Source of the DNA: Acetobacter thailandicus
GTDB taxonomy: Bacteria; Pseudomonadota; Alphaproteobacteria; Acetobacterales; Acetobacteraceae
Reading direction: 5' to 3'
Assembly (NCBI RefSeq): GCF_011516655.1
Contig: NZ_WOSV01000005.1
Location: forward strand, 1 to 64,000
DNA: 64,000 nucleotides
Made by a program: the position numbers and the translations under genes. The notes beneath the pieces were generated by a model. It saw nothing but the letters and a program-made list of their open reading frames with translations, was not told the origin of the DNA and did no database searches. Below are positions 44,453 through 52,614 of this stretch, piece by piece (the stretch's first letter is position 1; each line of letters begins with the position of its first letter).

Positions 44453-45604
44453 ATGAGCGGCTACCGGCCTTACCAGCATATCGAACGTCGCAAATCCCGG
44501 CAAATTCACGTTGGCAAAGTTGCTGTGGGCGGAGATGCACCGATTTCAGTGCAGACAATGACCAACACGCTGACGAGCGATGCCCAGGCGACTATTGAAC
44601 AGATCCGCCGTGCAGAGCTGGCTGGCGTGGATATTGTACGTGTTTCGTGCCCTGATGAGGAAAGCACGGCAGCGCTTGCAGAAATCGTACGTGAAGTGAA
44701 TGTGCCGATCGTCGCTGACATTCATTTTCATTATAAGCGCGCCATTGAGGCTGCTAAAGCTGGTGCTGCCTGCCTGCGTATTAACCCGGGTAATATTGGC
44801 AGCGCGGAACGTGTGAGAGAAGTTGTTAATGCAGCTAAGGATTATGGCTGCTCTATCCGTATCGGTGTGAATGCCGGCTCTCTTGAGAAGCATTTGCTTG
44901 AAAAATATGGTGAGCCTAACCCTGAGGCTCTGGTTGACAGTGCACTCGAGCATGCAAAAATCCTTGAAGATCATGATTTCCGTGAATTTAAGATCAGCGT
45001 AAAAGCATCTGATGTCTTTATGGCTGTTGCAGCTTATCAGCAGCTGGCTGAGGCCTGTGATTATCCCCTCCATATCGGTATTACAGAAGCTGGCAGTAAA
45101 CGCGCAGGTACTGTTAAGTCTTCTATCGGTCTGGGCAATCTGCTCTGGGCTGGTATTGGTGATACAATGCGTGTGTCTCTTTCTGCCGCACCGGAAGAGG
45201 AAGTGCTTGTTGGCTGGGATATTCTCAAGTCACTGGGGCTGCGTCATCGCGGTGTAAAAATTATCTCCTGCCCGTCCTGTGCGCGTCAGGGCTTTAATGT
45301 TGTCGAGACGGTTCAGACACTTGAAGACCGCCTTGCCCATATTAAAACGCCACTGACACTCTCTATTATCGGGTGTGTGGTCAATGGCCCTGGTGAAGCA
45401 CTGATGACTGACCTGGGTGTTACCGGTGGTGGTTCAGGTCGTCACATGGTGTACTCAGCCGGTAAGCAGGATCATACCATCCCGGCCGCTGATATGATTG
45501 AGCATGTCGTTGAACTGGTTGAAGAGCGTGTTGCTAATATCCAGGCCGAAGAGGCAAAAGAAAAAGCTGAAAAAGAGCGTGCTGAAGCCCTGATTACAAA
45601 ATAA
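44453..45604 (+). CDS. ispG: 4-hydroxy-3-methylbut-2-en-1-yl diphosphate synthase
   Basis: Iron-sulfur enzyme of the MEP isoprenoid pathway making HMBPP from methylerythritol cyclodiphosphate; 383 residues. The start ATG at 44453 has AAAAGGA eight bases upstream. Family blocks: [17 protein letters not shown] near residue 25, A-D-I-H-F-H near residue 88, R-I-N-P-G-N-I-G near residue 108, and the three cluster cysteines in S-C-P-S-C-A-R and [10 protein letters not shown]. The tail is Glu/Lys/Ala-rich. A strong terminator-like hairpin separates it from hisS. Confidence 0.96.
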   Translation: MSGYRPYQHIERRKSRQIHVGKVAVGGDAPISVQTMTNTLTSDAQATIEQIRRAELAGVDIVRVSCPDEESTAALAEIVREVNVPIVADIHFHYKRAIEAAKAGAACLRINPGNIGSAERVREVVNAAKDYGCSIRIGVNAGSLEKHLLEKYGEPNPEALVDSALEHAKILEDHDFREFKISVKASDVFMAVAAYQQLAEACDYPLHIGITEAGSKRAGTVKSSIGLGNLLWAGIGDTMRVSLSAAPEEEVLVGWDILKSLGLRHRGVKIISCPSCARQGFNVVETVQTLEDRLAHIKTPLTLSIIGCVVNGPGEALMTDLGVTGGGSGRHMVYSAGKQDHTIPAADMIEHVVELVEERVANIQAEEAKEKAEKERAEALITK

Positions 45605-45623
45605 TCAGATCTCTTTTTGTAAG

Positions 45624-45656
45624 GTTTTCTCAGGTGGTATTTCTGCCTGAGAAAAC
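45624..45656 (+). terminator. Hairpin after ispG
   Basis: The perfect 11-base inverted repeat GTTTTCTCAGG/CCTGAGAAAAC has an 11-base loop and is followed by a T-rich stretch (TGTTATTTGTATT). It lies 19 bases after the ispG stop and likely ends the lysC-to-ispG transcript. Confidence 0.7.
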
Positions 45657-45728
45657 TGTTATTTGTATTAAAAAAACTAAGCCCGCCTCAGGTCAGAGGT
45701 GCGGTGGCATCTGTCAGGATTATATCCC

Positions 45729-46997
45729 GTGAGCACTATCCAGCCCGTCAGAGGAACGCACGATCTTATCGGTGAGAACCAGAGACGTCACAGCCATGTT
45801 GTGTCTGCAGCACGTCGTATCTCTGCGCTTTACGGCTTTGGAGAGTGGTCTACCCCGATTTTTGAAGATACACGGGTATTCTCGCGCTCACTGGGGGATA
45901 CGTCAGATGTGGTCTCAAAAGAGATGTACTCTTTTAGTGACCGTGATGGGGAAAGCATTACATTACGTCCTGAAGGTACGGCCGCGATTTGTCGTGCTCT
46001 GGTGACAAATGGTCTGACACAGTCTTTGCCGCAGAAGGTATTTTATGCCGGCCCGATGTTCCGTTATGAGCGGCCGCAGAAAGGGCGTTACCGTCAGTTT
46101 CATCAGATTGGTGTTGAGCTGATGGGCGCTGCCGAACCTCAGGCAGATGCTGAGGTTATTGCCTTAGGGTATCAGATTTTGCAGGATCTGGGCGTGGCTG
46201 AACACGTTACGCTTGAGCTGAATACACTGGGTGACGCTGCAAGTCGTGAGGCCTGGCGTGAAGCCCTTATCGCGTATTTCTCGCGTTATAAGGACCAGCT
46301 GTCAGAGGACAGTCGTGTCCGTCTTGAAAAAAATCCTCTGCGTATTCTCGACAGTAAGGACCGAAGCGACCGTGCGCTGGTGGCTGATGCTCCGCAGATG
46401 GCTGAGTTTCTTACGCCTGAGGCCAGCACATTCTGGGATGATCTGCGTCGTACGCTCGATAATTTTGGTATTTCTTACAGGGTCAATACCAGCATTGTGC
46501 GTGGCCTTGATTATTATAATCACACCACGTTTGAATTTGTGACAGATAAGCTGGGGTCTCAGGGTACTGTTATGGCGGGTGGCCGTTATGATGGTCTGGT
46601 AAAGCAGATGGGTGGCCCGGCAGTACCCTCCGTTGGTTTGGCAGCCGGTGTTGAGCGTTTGTCAATGCTGCTTGACACAGCACCTGAGTCCGCACGCCCC
46701 GTGATTATTGTGCCGGTTGGCTCTCCCGCTGAAGGTACGGTGTTTAAGGTCTTGCAGTCTCTGCGTCAGCAGGGTGTGTATGTTGAAATGGGTTATCGCG
46801 GTTCTTTGCGTAAACGCATGGAACGGGCAGGTAAGCAGAATGCAGCTTATGTTCTCTTTCTGGGAGAAGATGAGGTAGAGCGGGGTGTATGCCGTATTAA
46901 GCATATGGAAAGCGGGCAGGAGAGCGAAGTTACGCTCGACAGCGTGTTATCAGATGCGGCGACATTCTTTTTATCGGGTGAAAAGGCCGCCATCTGA
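45729..46997 (+). CDS. hisS: Histidyl-tRNA synthetase
   Basis: Class II aminoacyl-tRNA synthetase charging tRNA-His; about 422 residues from the GTG at 45729. The N-terminus [12 protein letters not shown] is typical, so the earlier GTG at 45699 is not needed. Motif 2 is in [16 protein letters not shown], histidine-specific blocks are [11 protein letters not shown] and A-G-G-R-Y-D-G-L, and the C-terminal anticodon-binding domain follows. The last base of its stop codon is the first of the prfA start, so the two are coupled. Confidence 0.96.
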   Translation: MSTIQPVRGTHDLIGENQRRHSHVVSAARRISALYGFGEWSTPIFEDTRVFSRSLGDTSDVVSKEMYSFSDRDGESITLRPEGTAAICRALVTNGLTQSLPQKVFYAGPMFRYERPQKGRYRQFHQIGVELMGAAEPQADAEVIALGYQILQDLGVAEHVTLELNTLGDAASREAWREALIAYFSRYKDQLSEDSRVRLEKNPLRILDSKDRSDRALVADAPQMAEFLTPEASTFWDDLRRTLDNFGISYRVNTSIVRGLDYYNHTTFEFVTDKLGSQGTVMAGGRYDGLVKQMGGPAVPSVGLAAGVERLSMLLDTAPESARPVIIVPVGSPAEGTVFKVLQSLRQQGVYVEMGYRGSLRKRMERAGKQNAAYVLFLGEDEVERGVCRIKHMESGQESEVTLDSVLSDAATFFLSGEKAAI

Positions 46998-48055
46998 TGA
47001 ATTTTGATGAGCAGCTCGACAGAATTGTAAGCCGCGCTCTTGAGCTTGAGAATATTCTTGCCAGCGGTGTCAGTGGTGAGGCGTTTACCCAGGCTTCACG
47101 GGAATATGCTGATATTGGCCCGGTTGTGGAGCGTATTAATGCTTTGCGTCAGGCTGAAGAAGAAGCGCAGCAGGCTGAGCAGCTGCTTTCTGACCCTGAA
47201 ATGAAAGAGCTGGCTGAAGGGGAACTTTCTCGTTTGCAGGAGAGTTTGCCCGAGCTGCGTCAGAGTGTTCGCCTCGCATTGCTGCCGCGTGATGAAGCTG
47301 ACGAGCGAAGTGCTATTCTTGAAATACGTCCGGCTGCAGGGGGCGACGAAGCTGCCCTGTTTGCTTCCGAGCTGTTTGATCTTTATCGCCGTTATGCTGA
47401 CCTGAGGGGCTGGCAGTTTTCGGTTATGGATTATGATGAGAGTGAGCTTGGCGGCCTGCGCGAAGGTATTGCCGAAATTACAGGTCGTGGTGTTTTTGCC
47501 CGCCTTAAATACGAATCAGGTGTGCACCGTGTGCAGCGTGTGCCGGCGACTGAAAGTCAGGGGCGTATTCATACTTCAACGGTGACCGTCGCTGTACTGC
47601 CTGAAGCTGAAGAAGTTGATGTAACAGTTTCTGAGACAGACTTACGTATTGATGTTTATCGTGCGTCCGGCGCAGGCGGGCAGCATGTGAATAAAACAGA
47701 AAGCGCGGTGCGTATTACGCACATTCCTTCAGGTATTGTCGTGGCAATGCAGGAAGAAAAAAGCCAGCATAAAAATCGTGCGAAAGCGATGAAGATTTTG
47801 CGGGCCCGCCTGTATGAGCAGGAACGTGCACAGGCCCATGCGAGCCGTGCGGCTGACCGGAAATCTCAGGTTGGTACGGGTGACCGCTCAGAGCGTATCA
47901 GAACTTATAATTTTCCGCAGGGCAGGGTGACAGATCACCGTGTAAATCTGACGCTTTATAAAATTGACCGTATTATGCTGGGCGAAATTGATGAGTTTGT
48001 TGATGCACTGACCCAGGAAGAACAGGCTGCTTTGCTTGCGGCACAGGGTATTTGA
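46997..48055 (+). CDS. prfA: Peptide chain release factor 1
   Basis: Recognises UAA and UAG and triggers peptide release; 352 residues. The codon-recognition tripeptide P-A-T is in R-V-P-A-T-E-S near residue 184, and the catalytic G-G-Q in G-A-G-G-Q-H-V-N near residue 230. The N-terminal coiled helical domain is rich in Glu and Leu. Its methylase gene prmC, often the next gene, is here separated by a YidB-like gene and a reversed secreted-protein gene. A clear terminator follows. Confidence 0.97.
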   Translation: MNFDEQLDRIVSRALELENILASGVSGEAFTQASREYADIGPVVERINALRQAEEEAQQAEQLLSDPEMKELAEGELSRLQESLPELRQSVRLALLPRDEADERSAILEIRPAAGGDEAALFASELFDLYRRYADLRGWQFSVMDYDESELGGLREGIAEITGRGVFARLKYESGVHRVQRVPATESQGRIHTSTVTVAVLPEAEEVDVTVSETDLRIDVYRASGAGGQHVNKTESAVRITHIPSGIVVAMQEEKSQHKNRAKAMKILRARLYEQERAQAHASRAADRKSQVGTGDRSERIRTYNFPQGRVTDHRVNLTLYKIDRIMLGEIDEFVDALTQEEQAALLAAQGI

Positions 48056-48084
48056 TACCGTTTTTAGCTGGTTAAAATGACAGA

Positions 48085-48118
48085 CCCTCTCTGGTGTTAA
48101 AGCAGAGAGGGTTTTTTT
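48085..48118 (+). terminator. Intrinsic terminator after prfA
   Basis: CCCTCTCT at 48085-48092 and AGAGAGGG at 48104-48111 form a perfect 8-base stem with an 11-base loop, followed immediately by seven T bases. It lies 30 bases after the prfA stop. Confidence 0.9.
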
Positions 48119-48319
48119 GTTATATATTTCTAAAATATTTAAGATTTATATAACAATAATAGATTTTATTTTTAATTGAAATATTTACATTAAATTTATT
48201 GCTATATTTATTTATAATAATTATTTAAATCTCAGGTTTTATCCTGATTTTTTTATTTTATTTCCGATTTCAGATCCTGAGGCTGAAAATTTTTTCTCGG
48301 GATTACTGGGAGAAAGCAA
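48119..48319. promoter_or_regulatory. Extremely AT-rich gap with a second terminator-like hairpin before the yidB-like gene
   Basis: Only eight of the 110 bases from 48121 to 48230 are G or C, by far the most AT-rich stretch in the window. It is followed at 48232-48247 by a TCAGG-TTTTAT-CCTGA hairpin and seven T bases (48248-48254), 66 bases before the start codon. The hairpin may be a second terminator for prfA or an attenuator; CCTGA at 48276-48280 offers an alternative partner for TCAGG. No gene is seen. Confidence 0.5.
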
Positions 48320-48691
48320 ATGAGTGGTTTTCTTAATAAACTTAAAGATAAAGCTTTAAGCTCTGCGGGGCTTGAAGACAAAGCAACAGACGCGCTGACA
48401 AAGGTGCTTGGGTCTGGTGTCGGTCAGGCTGGTGTCGAGAAACTTATTCAGCAGTTTGATAGTGTTGGTCTGGGTGATAAGGCCCGCTCATGGGTGGGGC
48501 CAGGGCCGGCGCAGCCTTTAACAACAGAGGAATTGCAGCGTGTTCTGACGAGTGATCAGGCAAAACTTATTGCCAGCTGCACAGGGCTCCCTCTGGCGCC
48601 GCTGCTGCCTGTCCTTGCTAAAGTGCTGCCGGTTGCGATTGAAAAAATGGCGAAAAAAGATAAGGATGGCGACAAAATTGCTGTAGCCTGA
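48320..48691 (+). CDS. YidB-like (DUF937) protein
   Basis: A 123-residue protein resembling E. coli YidB: an N-terminal amphipathic part (F-L-N-K-L-K-D-K-A-L), a Gly/Val-rich middle with V-E-K-L-I-Q-Q-F near residue 39, L-T-T-E-E-L-Q-R-V-L near residue 66 and a C-terminal helix L-L-P-V-L-A-K-V-L-P-V-A-I near residue 95. The biochemical function of the family is not settled. No signal peptide is seen. GGGAGAAAGC precedes the ATG. It lies after a very AT-rich leader and ends before a convergent secreted-protein gene. Confidence 0.85.
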   Translation: MSGFLNKLKDKALSSAGLEDKATDALTKVLGSGVGQAGVEKLIQQFDSVGLGDKARSWVGPGPAQPLTTEELQRVLTSDQAKLIASCTGLPLAPLLPVLAKVLPVAIEKMAKKDKDGDKIAVA

Positions 48692-48711
48692 TTTGTTTTT
48701 GCAGGCTTTGC

Positions 48712-48743
48712 TAAGCCCCGGGGTTTTCGCCGGGGCTTTTTTT
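48712..48743. terminator. Terminator after the yidB-like gene
   Basis: AAGCCCCGG and CCGGGGCTT form a stem around GGTTTTCG, followed by TTTTTTATT. It lies 21 bases after the yidB-like stop and ends just before the stop of the convergent gene at 48748, so it serves mainly the plus strand. Confidence 0.85.
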
Positions 48744-48747
48744 ATTG

Positions 48748-49236
48748 CTAACTGACGGGCGTAGAGCAGACCCGTGAATGTGATGTATGGTGTTCTGATG
48801 CGTCAGGATCATCAGGGTCAAGCAGGTAGAATTCGGTGAAGTTGTTGCTTCCCAGTGCGTAAAGCAGGCGGCCGTCGGGATGATGGAGGATGCCGTCGCT
48901 GCTGACCTCGTGTGTTTCAACCATACCTTCGGGGTTTCGTATCGTAATTTGCCCGCAAAGCGTGTAAGTGTGCTCAACCCGTCCGGCTGGTGTCATGACT
49001 TTAACAGTTTTTTCCTGAGTTTTATCGTCCAGCCTGATAGTCGCAGCCAGTGTCCCGTCAATATAAATACGTGTAACTTCAGAGAGTTCGTCACTGGCTT
49101 TGCTATCAGATATATGAAATTCACCGGCATGTGCTGCGCAGGCCTGCAAAAGCATCAGACTGGTCAGGGCAGCGGGTAGCCGCGGGAGTGCAAGGGTGGC
49201 TTTGCGGAGGGCGCAGAACATATTTGCAATAACCAT
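48748..49236 (-). CDS. Putative secreted protein of unknown function
   Basis: A 162-residue protein with a likely signal peptide (L-P-R-L-P-A-A-L-T-S-L-M-L-L-Q-A-C-A-A-H-A); the L-Q-A-C segment could also be a lipobox. The mature domain looks beta-rich, with I-Y-I-D-G-T-L-A-A-T-I-R-L, Y-T-L-C-G-Q-I-T-I and G-R-L-L-Y-A-L-G segments, and ends in an acidic, His-containing tail. No family is recognised. No ribosome binding site is clear for the ATG at 49236 or that at 49221. It is divergent from prmC, with about 20 bases between starts. Confidence 0.7.
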   Translation of the reverse strand: MVIANMFCALRKATLALPRLPAALTSLMLLQACAAHAGEFHISDSKASDELSEVTRIYIDGTLAATIRLDDKTQEKTVKVMTPAGRVEHTYTLCGQITIRNPEGMVETHEVSSDGILHHPDGRLLYALGSNNFTEFYLLDPDDPDASEHHTSHSRVCSTPVS

Positions 49237-49258
49237 TTCGGAAAAACAGGAAGAGAGC

Positions 49259-50140
49259 GTGAGTAGAGCAGAAAATAATATATCAGGCCAGCCGCTGAAA
49301 GAGCTTCTGACTTACGGAGCGCAGCAGATTGAGCAGGCGGGTATAGAAAACCCTGCGAGGGAAAGCCGTATGCTTATGGCGTATGCTCTGGGGGAAAGTT
49401 CTGATCATATTTTTTTAAAGCGCAACTCGATGGAGATAGTGCCGGCAACTACGTTTCTTGCCTGTGTTGCTCGACGGGTTGCGCACGAACCCATGGCCTA
49501 TATTACCGGCGCGCAGGGGTTCTGGACGCTCGATCTCGCGGTGTCTCCGGCTACGCTTATCCCCCGGCCTGATAGTGAGGCCGTTATCTCCTCTCTCAGC
49601 GGGGCGCTGGCAGATAAAAAGGGGGCATACTCTTTTTTAGACCTGGGGACAGGGACGGGATGTCTGCTACTGGCTGCTCTTGATGAATATCCTTACGCAT
49701 GGGGGCTTGGTATTGATATTAACCCTGATGCAGCATTGCTTGCCGCCCGAAACGCACGATCATGTGATCTGTCGCGCCGTGCATCTTTCTTTGCCGGCAG
49801 CTGGGATCATGCCCTGAAAGGGGATGTGCGCTTTGATGTTGTGATCAGTAACCCTCCCTATATTCCGACAGCTGATTTACAGACTCTGATGCCGGATGTT
49901 CGGTTATATGAGCCGGTTGCCGCTCTTGATGGCGGGGCTGATGGTATGGATGCTTATCGTTTTTTATGCAGTCGTCTGCCATTTTTACTGTCACCTCAGG
50001 GTGTCGCAATTTTTGAAATAGGTATTCATCAGCGTCCGGATCTGCAGGCGGTTGCAGAAAATGCGGGGCTGGAAGTCGTGCAGGTGTGTGCTGACCTGGC
50101 CGGCATCGAGCGTGCTGTTACTCTGAAAGTCCGGACATAA
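49259..50140 (+). CDS. prmC: Peptide chain release factor N5-glutamine methyltransferase
   Basis: Methylates the glutamine of the GGQ motif of release factors RF1 and RF2, raising termination efficiency; about 293 residues. It starts at GTG 49259 with AGGAAGAG upstream; the longer frame to 49196 would run into the divergent gene. Motifs: P-R-P-D-S-E near residue 103, L-D-L-G-T-G-T-G-C near residue 128 and the catalytic N-P-P-Y-I-P near residue 199. Its substrate prfA lies 1.2 kb upstream. Confidence 0.95.
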   Translation: MSRAENNISGQPLKELLTYGAQQIEQAGIENPARESRMLMAYALGESSDHIFLKRNSMEIVPATTFLACVARRVAHEPMAYITGAQGFWTLDLAVSPATLIPRPDSEAVISSLSGALADKKGAYSFLDLGTGTGCLLLAALDEYPYAWGLGIDINPDAALLAARNARSCDLSRRASFFAGSWDHALKGDVRFDVVISNPPYIPTADLQTLMPDVRLYEPVAALDGGADGMDAYRFLCSRLPFLLSPQGVAIFEIGIHQRPDLQAVAENAGLEVVQVCADLAGIERAVTLKVRT

Positions 50141-50193
50141 GAGTAGTTAAAAAAACAGGTTGGCTTTATGACTGAGGCTTGCTAATATCCCGA

Positions 50194-50276
50194 AGGCTTA
50201 TGGTGGCTGAGATGTTTATTTCTCAGGTTAAGCCTCCAGGACACTTTGCCTGGCAATTATTTGCCAGCTGGTTGCC
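50194..50276 (+). other. Stacked hairpins between prmC and the DUF4167 gene (candidate structured RNA)
   Basis: The outer arms AGGCTTA (50194-50200) and TAAGCCT (50229-50235) enclose a second stem CTGAGA (50207-50212)/TCTCAG (50221-50226) with an 8-base loop. Next come CCAGG (50236-50240)/CCTGG (50249-50253) and GGCAA (50252-50256)/TTGCC (50261-50265, or 50272-50276). All arms are perfect. No T-tract follows and the DUF4167 start is another 105 bases away, so this is not a plain terminator. A structured 5' leader or a small RNA is possible. Confidence 0.5.
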
Positions 50277-50381
50277 CGCTCAAGACAGACAATTCAGGCT
50301 TCATGCGGAAAATATGCCCTTTTGAACACAAGGCAGTTTCCTGCTTTCGAATGCCATAAAGAGAAAGTGCTGCAATAGCTC

Positions 50382-50831
50382 ATGAATGTAAAACGGATGC
50401 GAACCCGCAATCATCGGCCTGGTGGTGGGAGTGGCGGCGGCGGCGGTTCAGGTCGCCATCTGAACGGTCAGATTCCGATGAACCGTAACCATGTGTTTGA
50501 TAGCCATGGACCTGATGTACGAGTAAGAGGAACCGCTCAGCAGCTTTTTGAAAAATATCTTCAGCACGGCCGTGATGCGACCAGTTCCGGAGATCGCGTT
50601 GCTGCGGAGGCTTATTTTCAGCATGCAGAGCATTTCTTTCGCATCATGAATGCGATGGCTCAGGCTGCACAGCAAAGCCAGCAGGAGCGCGCAGAACGTC
50701 AGGCAGCGCGTCAGCAGCGTATGGCGGCAAGTGCTGAGGAAGATGCTGAAGGAGGTGAGGTGAACCGTCCCATAAGAGGGGATGAGCCGCAGCCTGATAT
50801 TCAGGAACAACCAGAATTGTCTGACACCTGA
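50382..50831 (+). CDS. DUF4167 protein
   Basis: A 149-residue protein of the DUF4167 family, usual in alphaproteobacteria right after prmC. The start is basic and Gly-rich (N-H-R-P-G-G-G followed by a run of Gly and Ser), the conserved core has G-T-A-Q-Q-L-F-E-K-Y near residue 50, A-R-D-A-type H-G-R-D-A-T-S-S-G-D near residue 62 and E-A-Y-F-Q-H-A-E-H-F-F-R near residue 76, and the tail is rich in Gln, Arg, Ala and Glu. The basic, disordered ends suggest nucleic-acid binding, but no function is established. An intrinsic terminator follows. Confidence 0.92.
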   Translation: MNVKRMRTRNHRPGGGSGGGGGSGRHLNGQIPMNRNHVFDSHGPDVRVRGTAQQLFEKYLQHGRDATSSGDRVAAEAYFQHAEHFFRIMNAMAQAAQQSQQERAERQAARQQRMAASAEEDAEGGEVNRPIRGDEPQPDIQEQPELSDT

Positions 50832-50854
50832 TTAAGACGTGGTGTCAGAATGGG

Positions 50855-50886
50855 GAGTGGTTTCTTTCGGGAAATCACTCTTTTTT
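50855..50886 (+). terminator. Intrinsic terminator after the DUF4167 gene
   Basis: GAGTGGTTTC (50855-50864) and GAAATCACTC (50871-50880) pair with one G-T wobble around the loop TTTCGG and are followed by six T bases. Confidence 0.85.
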
Positions 50887-50966
50887 GTTTCCGGATTTTT
50901 TGAGTATATTAAATAGTAAAACGATATGAGTTTTATTATTTAATATTTAAAGGGAGATCCAGAAAA

Positions 50967-51041
50967 TGGTAGCGGCGGACGGATTTGAACCGCCGACCAA
51001 GGGATTATGATTCCCCTGCTCTACCACTGAGCTACGCCGCC
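50967..51041 (-). tRNA. tRNA-Met (anticodon CAT), elongator type
   Basis: A 75-base tRNA with encoded CCA on the minus strand. The acceptor is GGCGGCG/CGCCGCT with a G-T pair at 1-72; the D-arm is AGCTCAGTGGTAGAGC; the anticodon stem GGGGA/TCCCT carries loop ATCATAA, giving CAT; the T-arm is GGCGGTTCGAATCCGTC. The 1-72 wobble and the GGAATCATAATCC core match alphaproteobacterial elongator tRNA-Met rather than the initiator (no CGGGG start, no three G-C pairs in the anticodon stem). A lysidine-modified tRNA-Ile cannot be fully excluded. Confidence 0.95.
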
Positions 51042-51147
51042 ATAATCTGGTGGCCCTGATCTACTTCGATGTAGGGAGGGCGTCAAGGCTATATGCGCAT
51101 ATTCCTGCAATTTTTTTTAAATATGCCTGCTATTTGCCTGTTTCGGG

Positions 51148-51606
51148 TTACTGCCCCAGATTTCCCGCGCCAAAAATATAGTTGCTGACCTGCTGTTCCA
51201 GGCTCGATGGCTCCTGTGTGCTGGTGATCAGGCTGCCCGCTGAGGCATAGGTATGTGCGTTCCCGGGTTCTATGATGAGTGCGTTGTTTGCTGAGAGAGA
51301 GGGGCTGCCAATTGTCAGCTGGCTGTTATCGGGAATTTTAAGTTCAGCATTAACGCGAAAATTTACGATTGCCATCTGTGAGGCGGGGTCCAGGGTGATT
51401 GACGTGACACGCCCGACAGGAATGCCCCCCATATCGACATCCGCACCTCTGCTCAGGCCATTAGCTGAGACAAACCGTGCTGAAAGATCATACTGTTTTT
51501 TCCCGAATGCCATCTGAGTGGATTCTGCATAAACAGCAAAGGACAGGGTGCCTGCGAGGATCGCATAGCTAAAGAGTTTGGCGCCTGTGCGACTTCTTCG
51601 GCTCAT
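51148..51606 (-). CDS. mlaD: MlaD-type MCE lipid-transport protein
   Basis: A 152-residue inner-membrane protein with one N-terminal span (about residues 10-28) and a periplasmic MCE domain: Y-D-L-S-A-R-F near residue 39, G-L-S-R-G-A-D-V-D-M-G-G-I-P-V-G-R-V near residue 51, and V-N-A-E-L-K-I-P near residue 88. MlaD forms a hexameric ring with the MlaFE ABC transporter and moves phospholipids between the membranes. The size fits MlaD. The mlaE and mlaF genes, usual neighbours, are not adjacent here. uppP is divergent. Confidence 0.92.
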   Translation of the reverse strand: MSRRSRTGAKLFSYAILAGTLSFAVYAESTQMAFGKKQYDLSARFVSANGLSRGADVDMGGIPVGRVTSITLDPASQMAIVNFRVNAELKIPDNSQLTIGSPSLSANNALIIEPGNAHTYASAGSLITSTQEPSSLEQQVSNYIFGAGNLGQ

Positions 51607-51726
51607 AGGGTATTAAATTCCGTCAGTTGTTATCTATAATCAGGATCTGTGTCGATCAATGCTTGCAGCACACTGGCTCTTGGTGCAAGGACAAGCTTAG
51701 TACGAGCCGATCTGGAATAAGTAATA

Positions 51727-52575
51727 ATGTCTTTCTTACAGGCGATTTTTATAGCAATTTTACAGGGCGCAACAGAGCTCTTTCCCGTGAGCAGCCTTGG
51801 CCATGCCGTCATTCTTCCTGCCTTACTGCACTGGTCTTATGATCTGCACGATATTTCTTTCCTGCCGTTCCTCGTTATGTTGCATCTTGGCACGTCAATT
51901 GCACTTCTTATTTTTTTCTGGAGTGACTGGATGGCCTTGTTCAGGGGGACGCTTGGCCTGGAAGGCAGGCAAATTCAGCGCGAGAGTGTTCATATTCTTC
52001 TCCTTCTGGTCATTGCGACAATTCCCGCAGTTATTATCGGCGCTTTATTTGAGCACGTCCTGCGCCAGTTTTTTGGTTCGGCATCTTCTGCCGCGATCTT
52101 TTTGATCTTGAATGGGCTGATGCTCCTGATTGCTGAAAAATTGCGGGGGCTTGGAGGGCGATACGGCGTTCGTACTGTTGCGGATATGACTGTCCGTGAT
52201 GCCCTGGTGATAGGGCTGTTTCAGTGTATTGCATTTTTCCCCGGCTTTTCGCGCTCAGGGGCTACTATATGCGGTGGTCTTATTCAGGGGCTGCGTCATG
52301 ATACAGCGGCACGCTTTGCCTTTTTAATGGCCGAACCGGTCATTCTGGCCGCAACGGCTAAAGAAGGCCTGAAGATGCGTTCGCTCCACCTTGATGTTTC
52401 TCAGCTCTCAGTCGCTTTTTTTGCCGCTCTGGTCGCCGGCTGTGTGGCGCTTCTGAGCACAGCGTTTCTGATGCGCTATTTTCAGAATCACGACAAATGG
52501 GCACTTTCACCTTTTGCTTATTACTGCATCTGTGCGGGTATCCTTTCGAGCGTTCTTTTACATTTCTCAATCTGA
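51727..52575 (+). CDS. uppP: Undecaprenyl-diphosphatase (BacA type)
   Basis: Integral membrane phosphatase that recycles undecaprenyl pyrophosphate to the monophosphate carrier lipid for peptidoglycan and other envelope polymers; 282 residues with about eight spans. The catalytic (E/Q)-x3-E-type motif is seen in Q-G-A-T-E-L-F-P-V-S-S-L-G-H near residues 13-26, and the second motif P-G-F-S-R-S-G-A-T near residue 173. It is alone, between mlaD and an amino acid permease. Confidence 0.95.
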   Translation: MSFLQAIFIAILQGATELFPVSSLGHAVILPALLHWSYDLHDISFLPFLVMLHLGTSIALLIFFWSDWMALFRGTLGLEGRQIQRESVHILLLLVIATIPAVIIGALFEHVLRQFFGSASSAAIFLILNGLMLLIAEKLRGLGGRYGVRTVADMTVRDALVIGLFQCIAFFPGFSRSGATICGGLIQGLRHDTAARFAFLMAEPVILAATAKEGLKMRSLHLDVSQLSVAFFAALVAGCVALLSTAFLMRYFQNHDKWALSPFAYYCICAGILSSVLLHFSI

Positions 52576-52614
52576 CAGTGCTGATACCTGTTTCGGAGGG
52601 GTATATAAATTTTC

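Noticed and set aside
50141-50381. SRP RNA or 6S RNA gene
   Set aside because: The conserved SRP tip sequence and the large 6S open bubble are not seen; the hairpins are left as an unnamed structured element.
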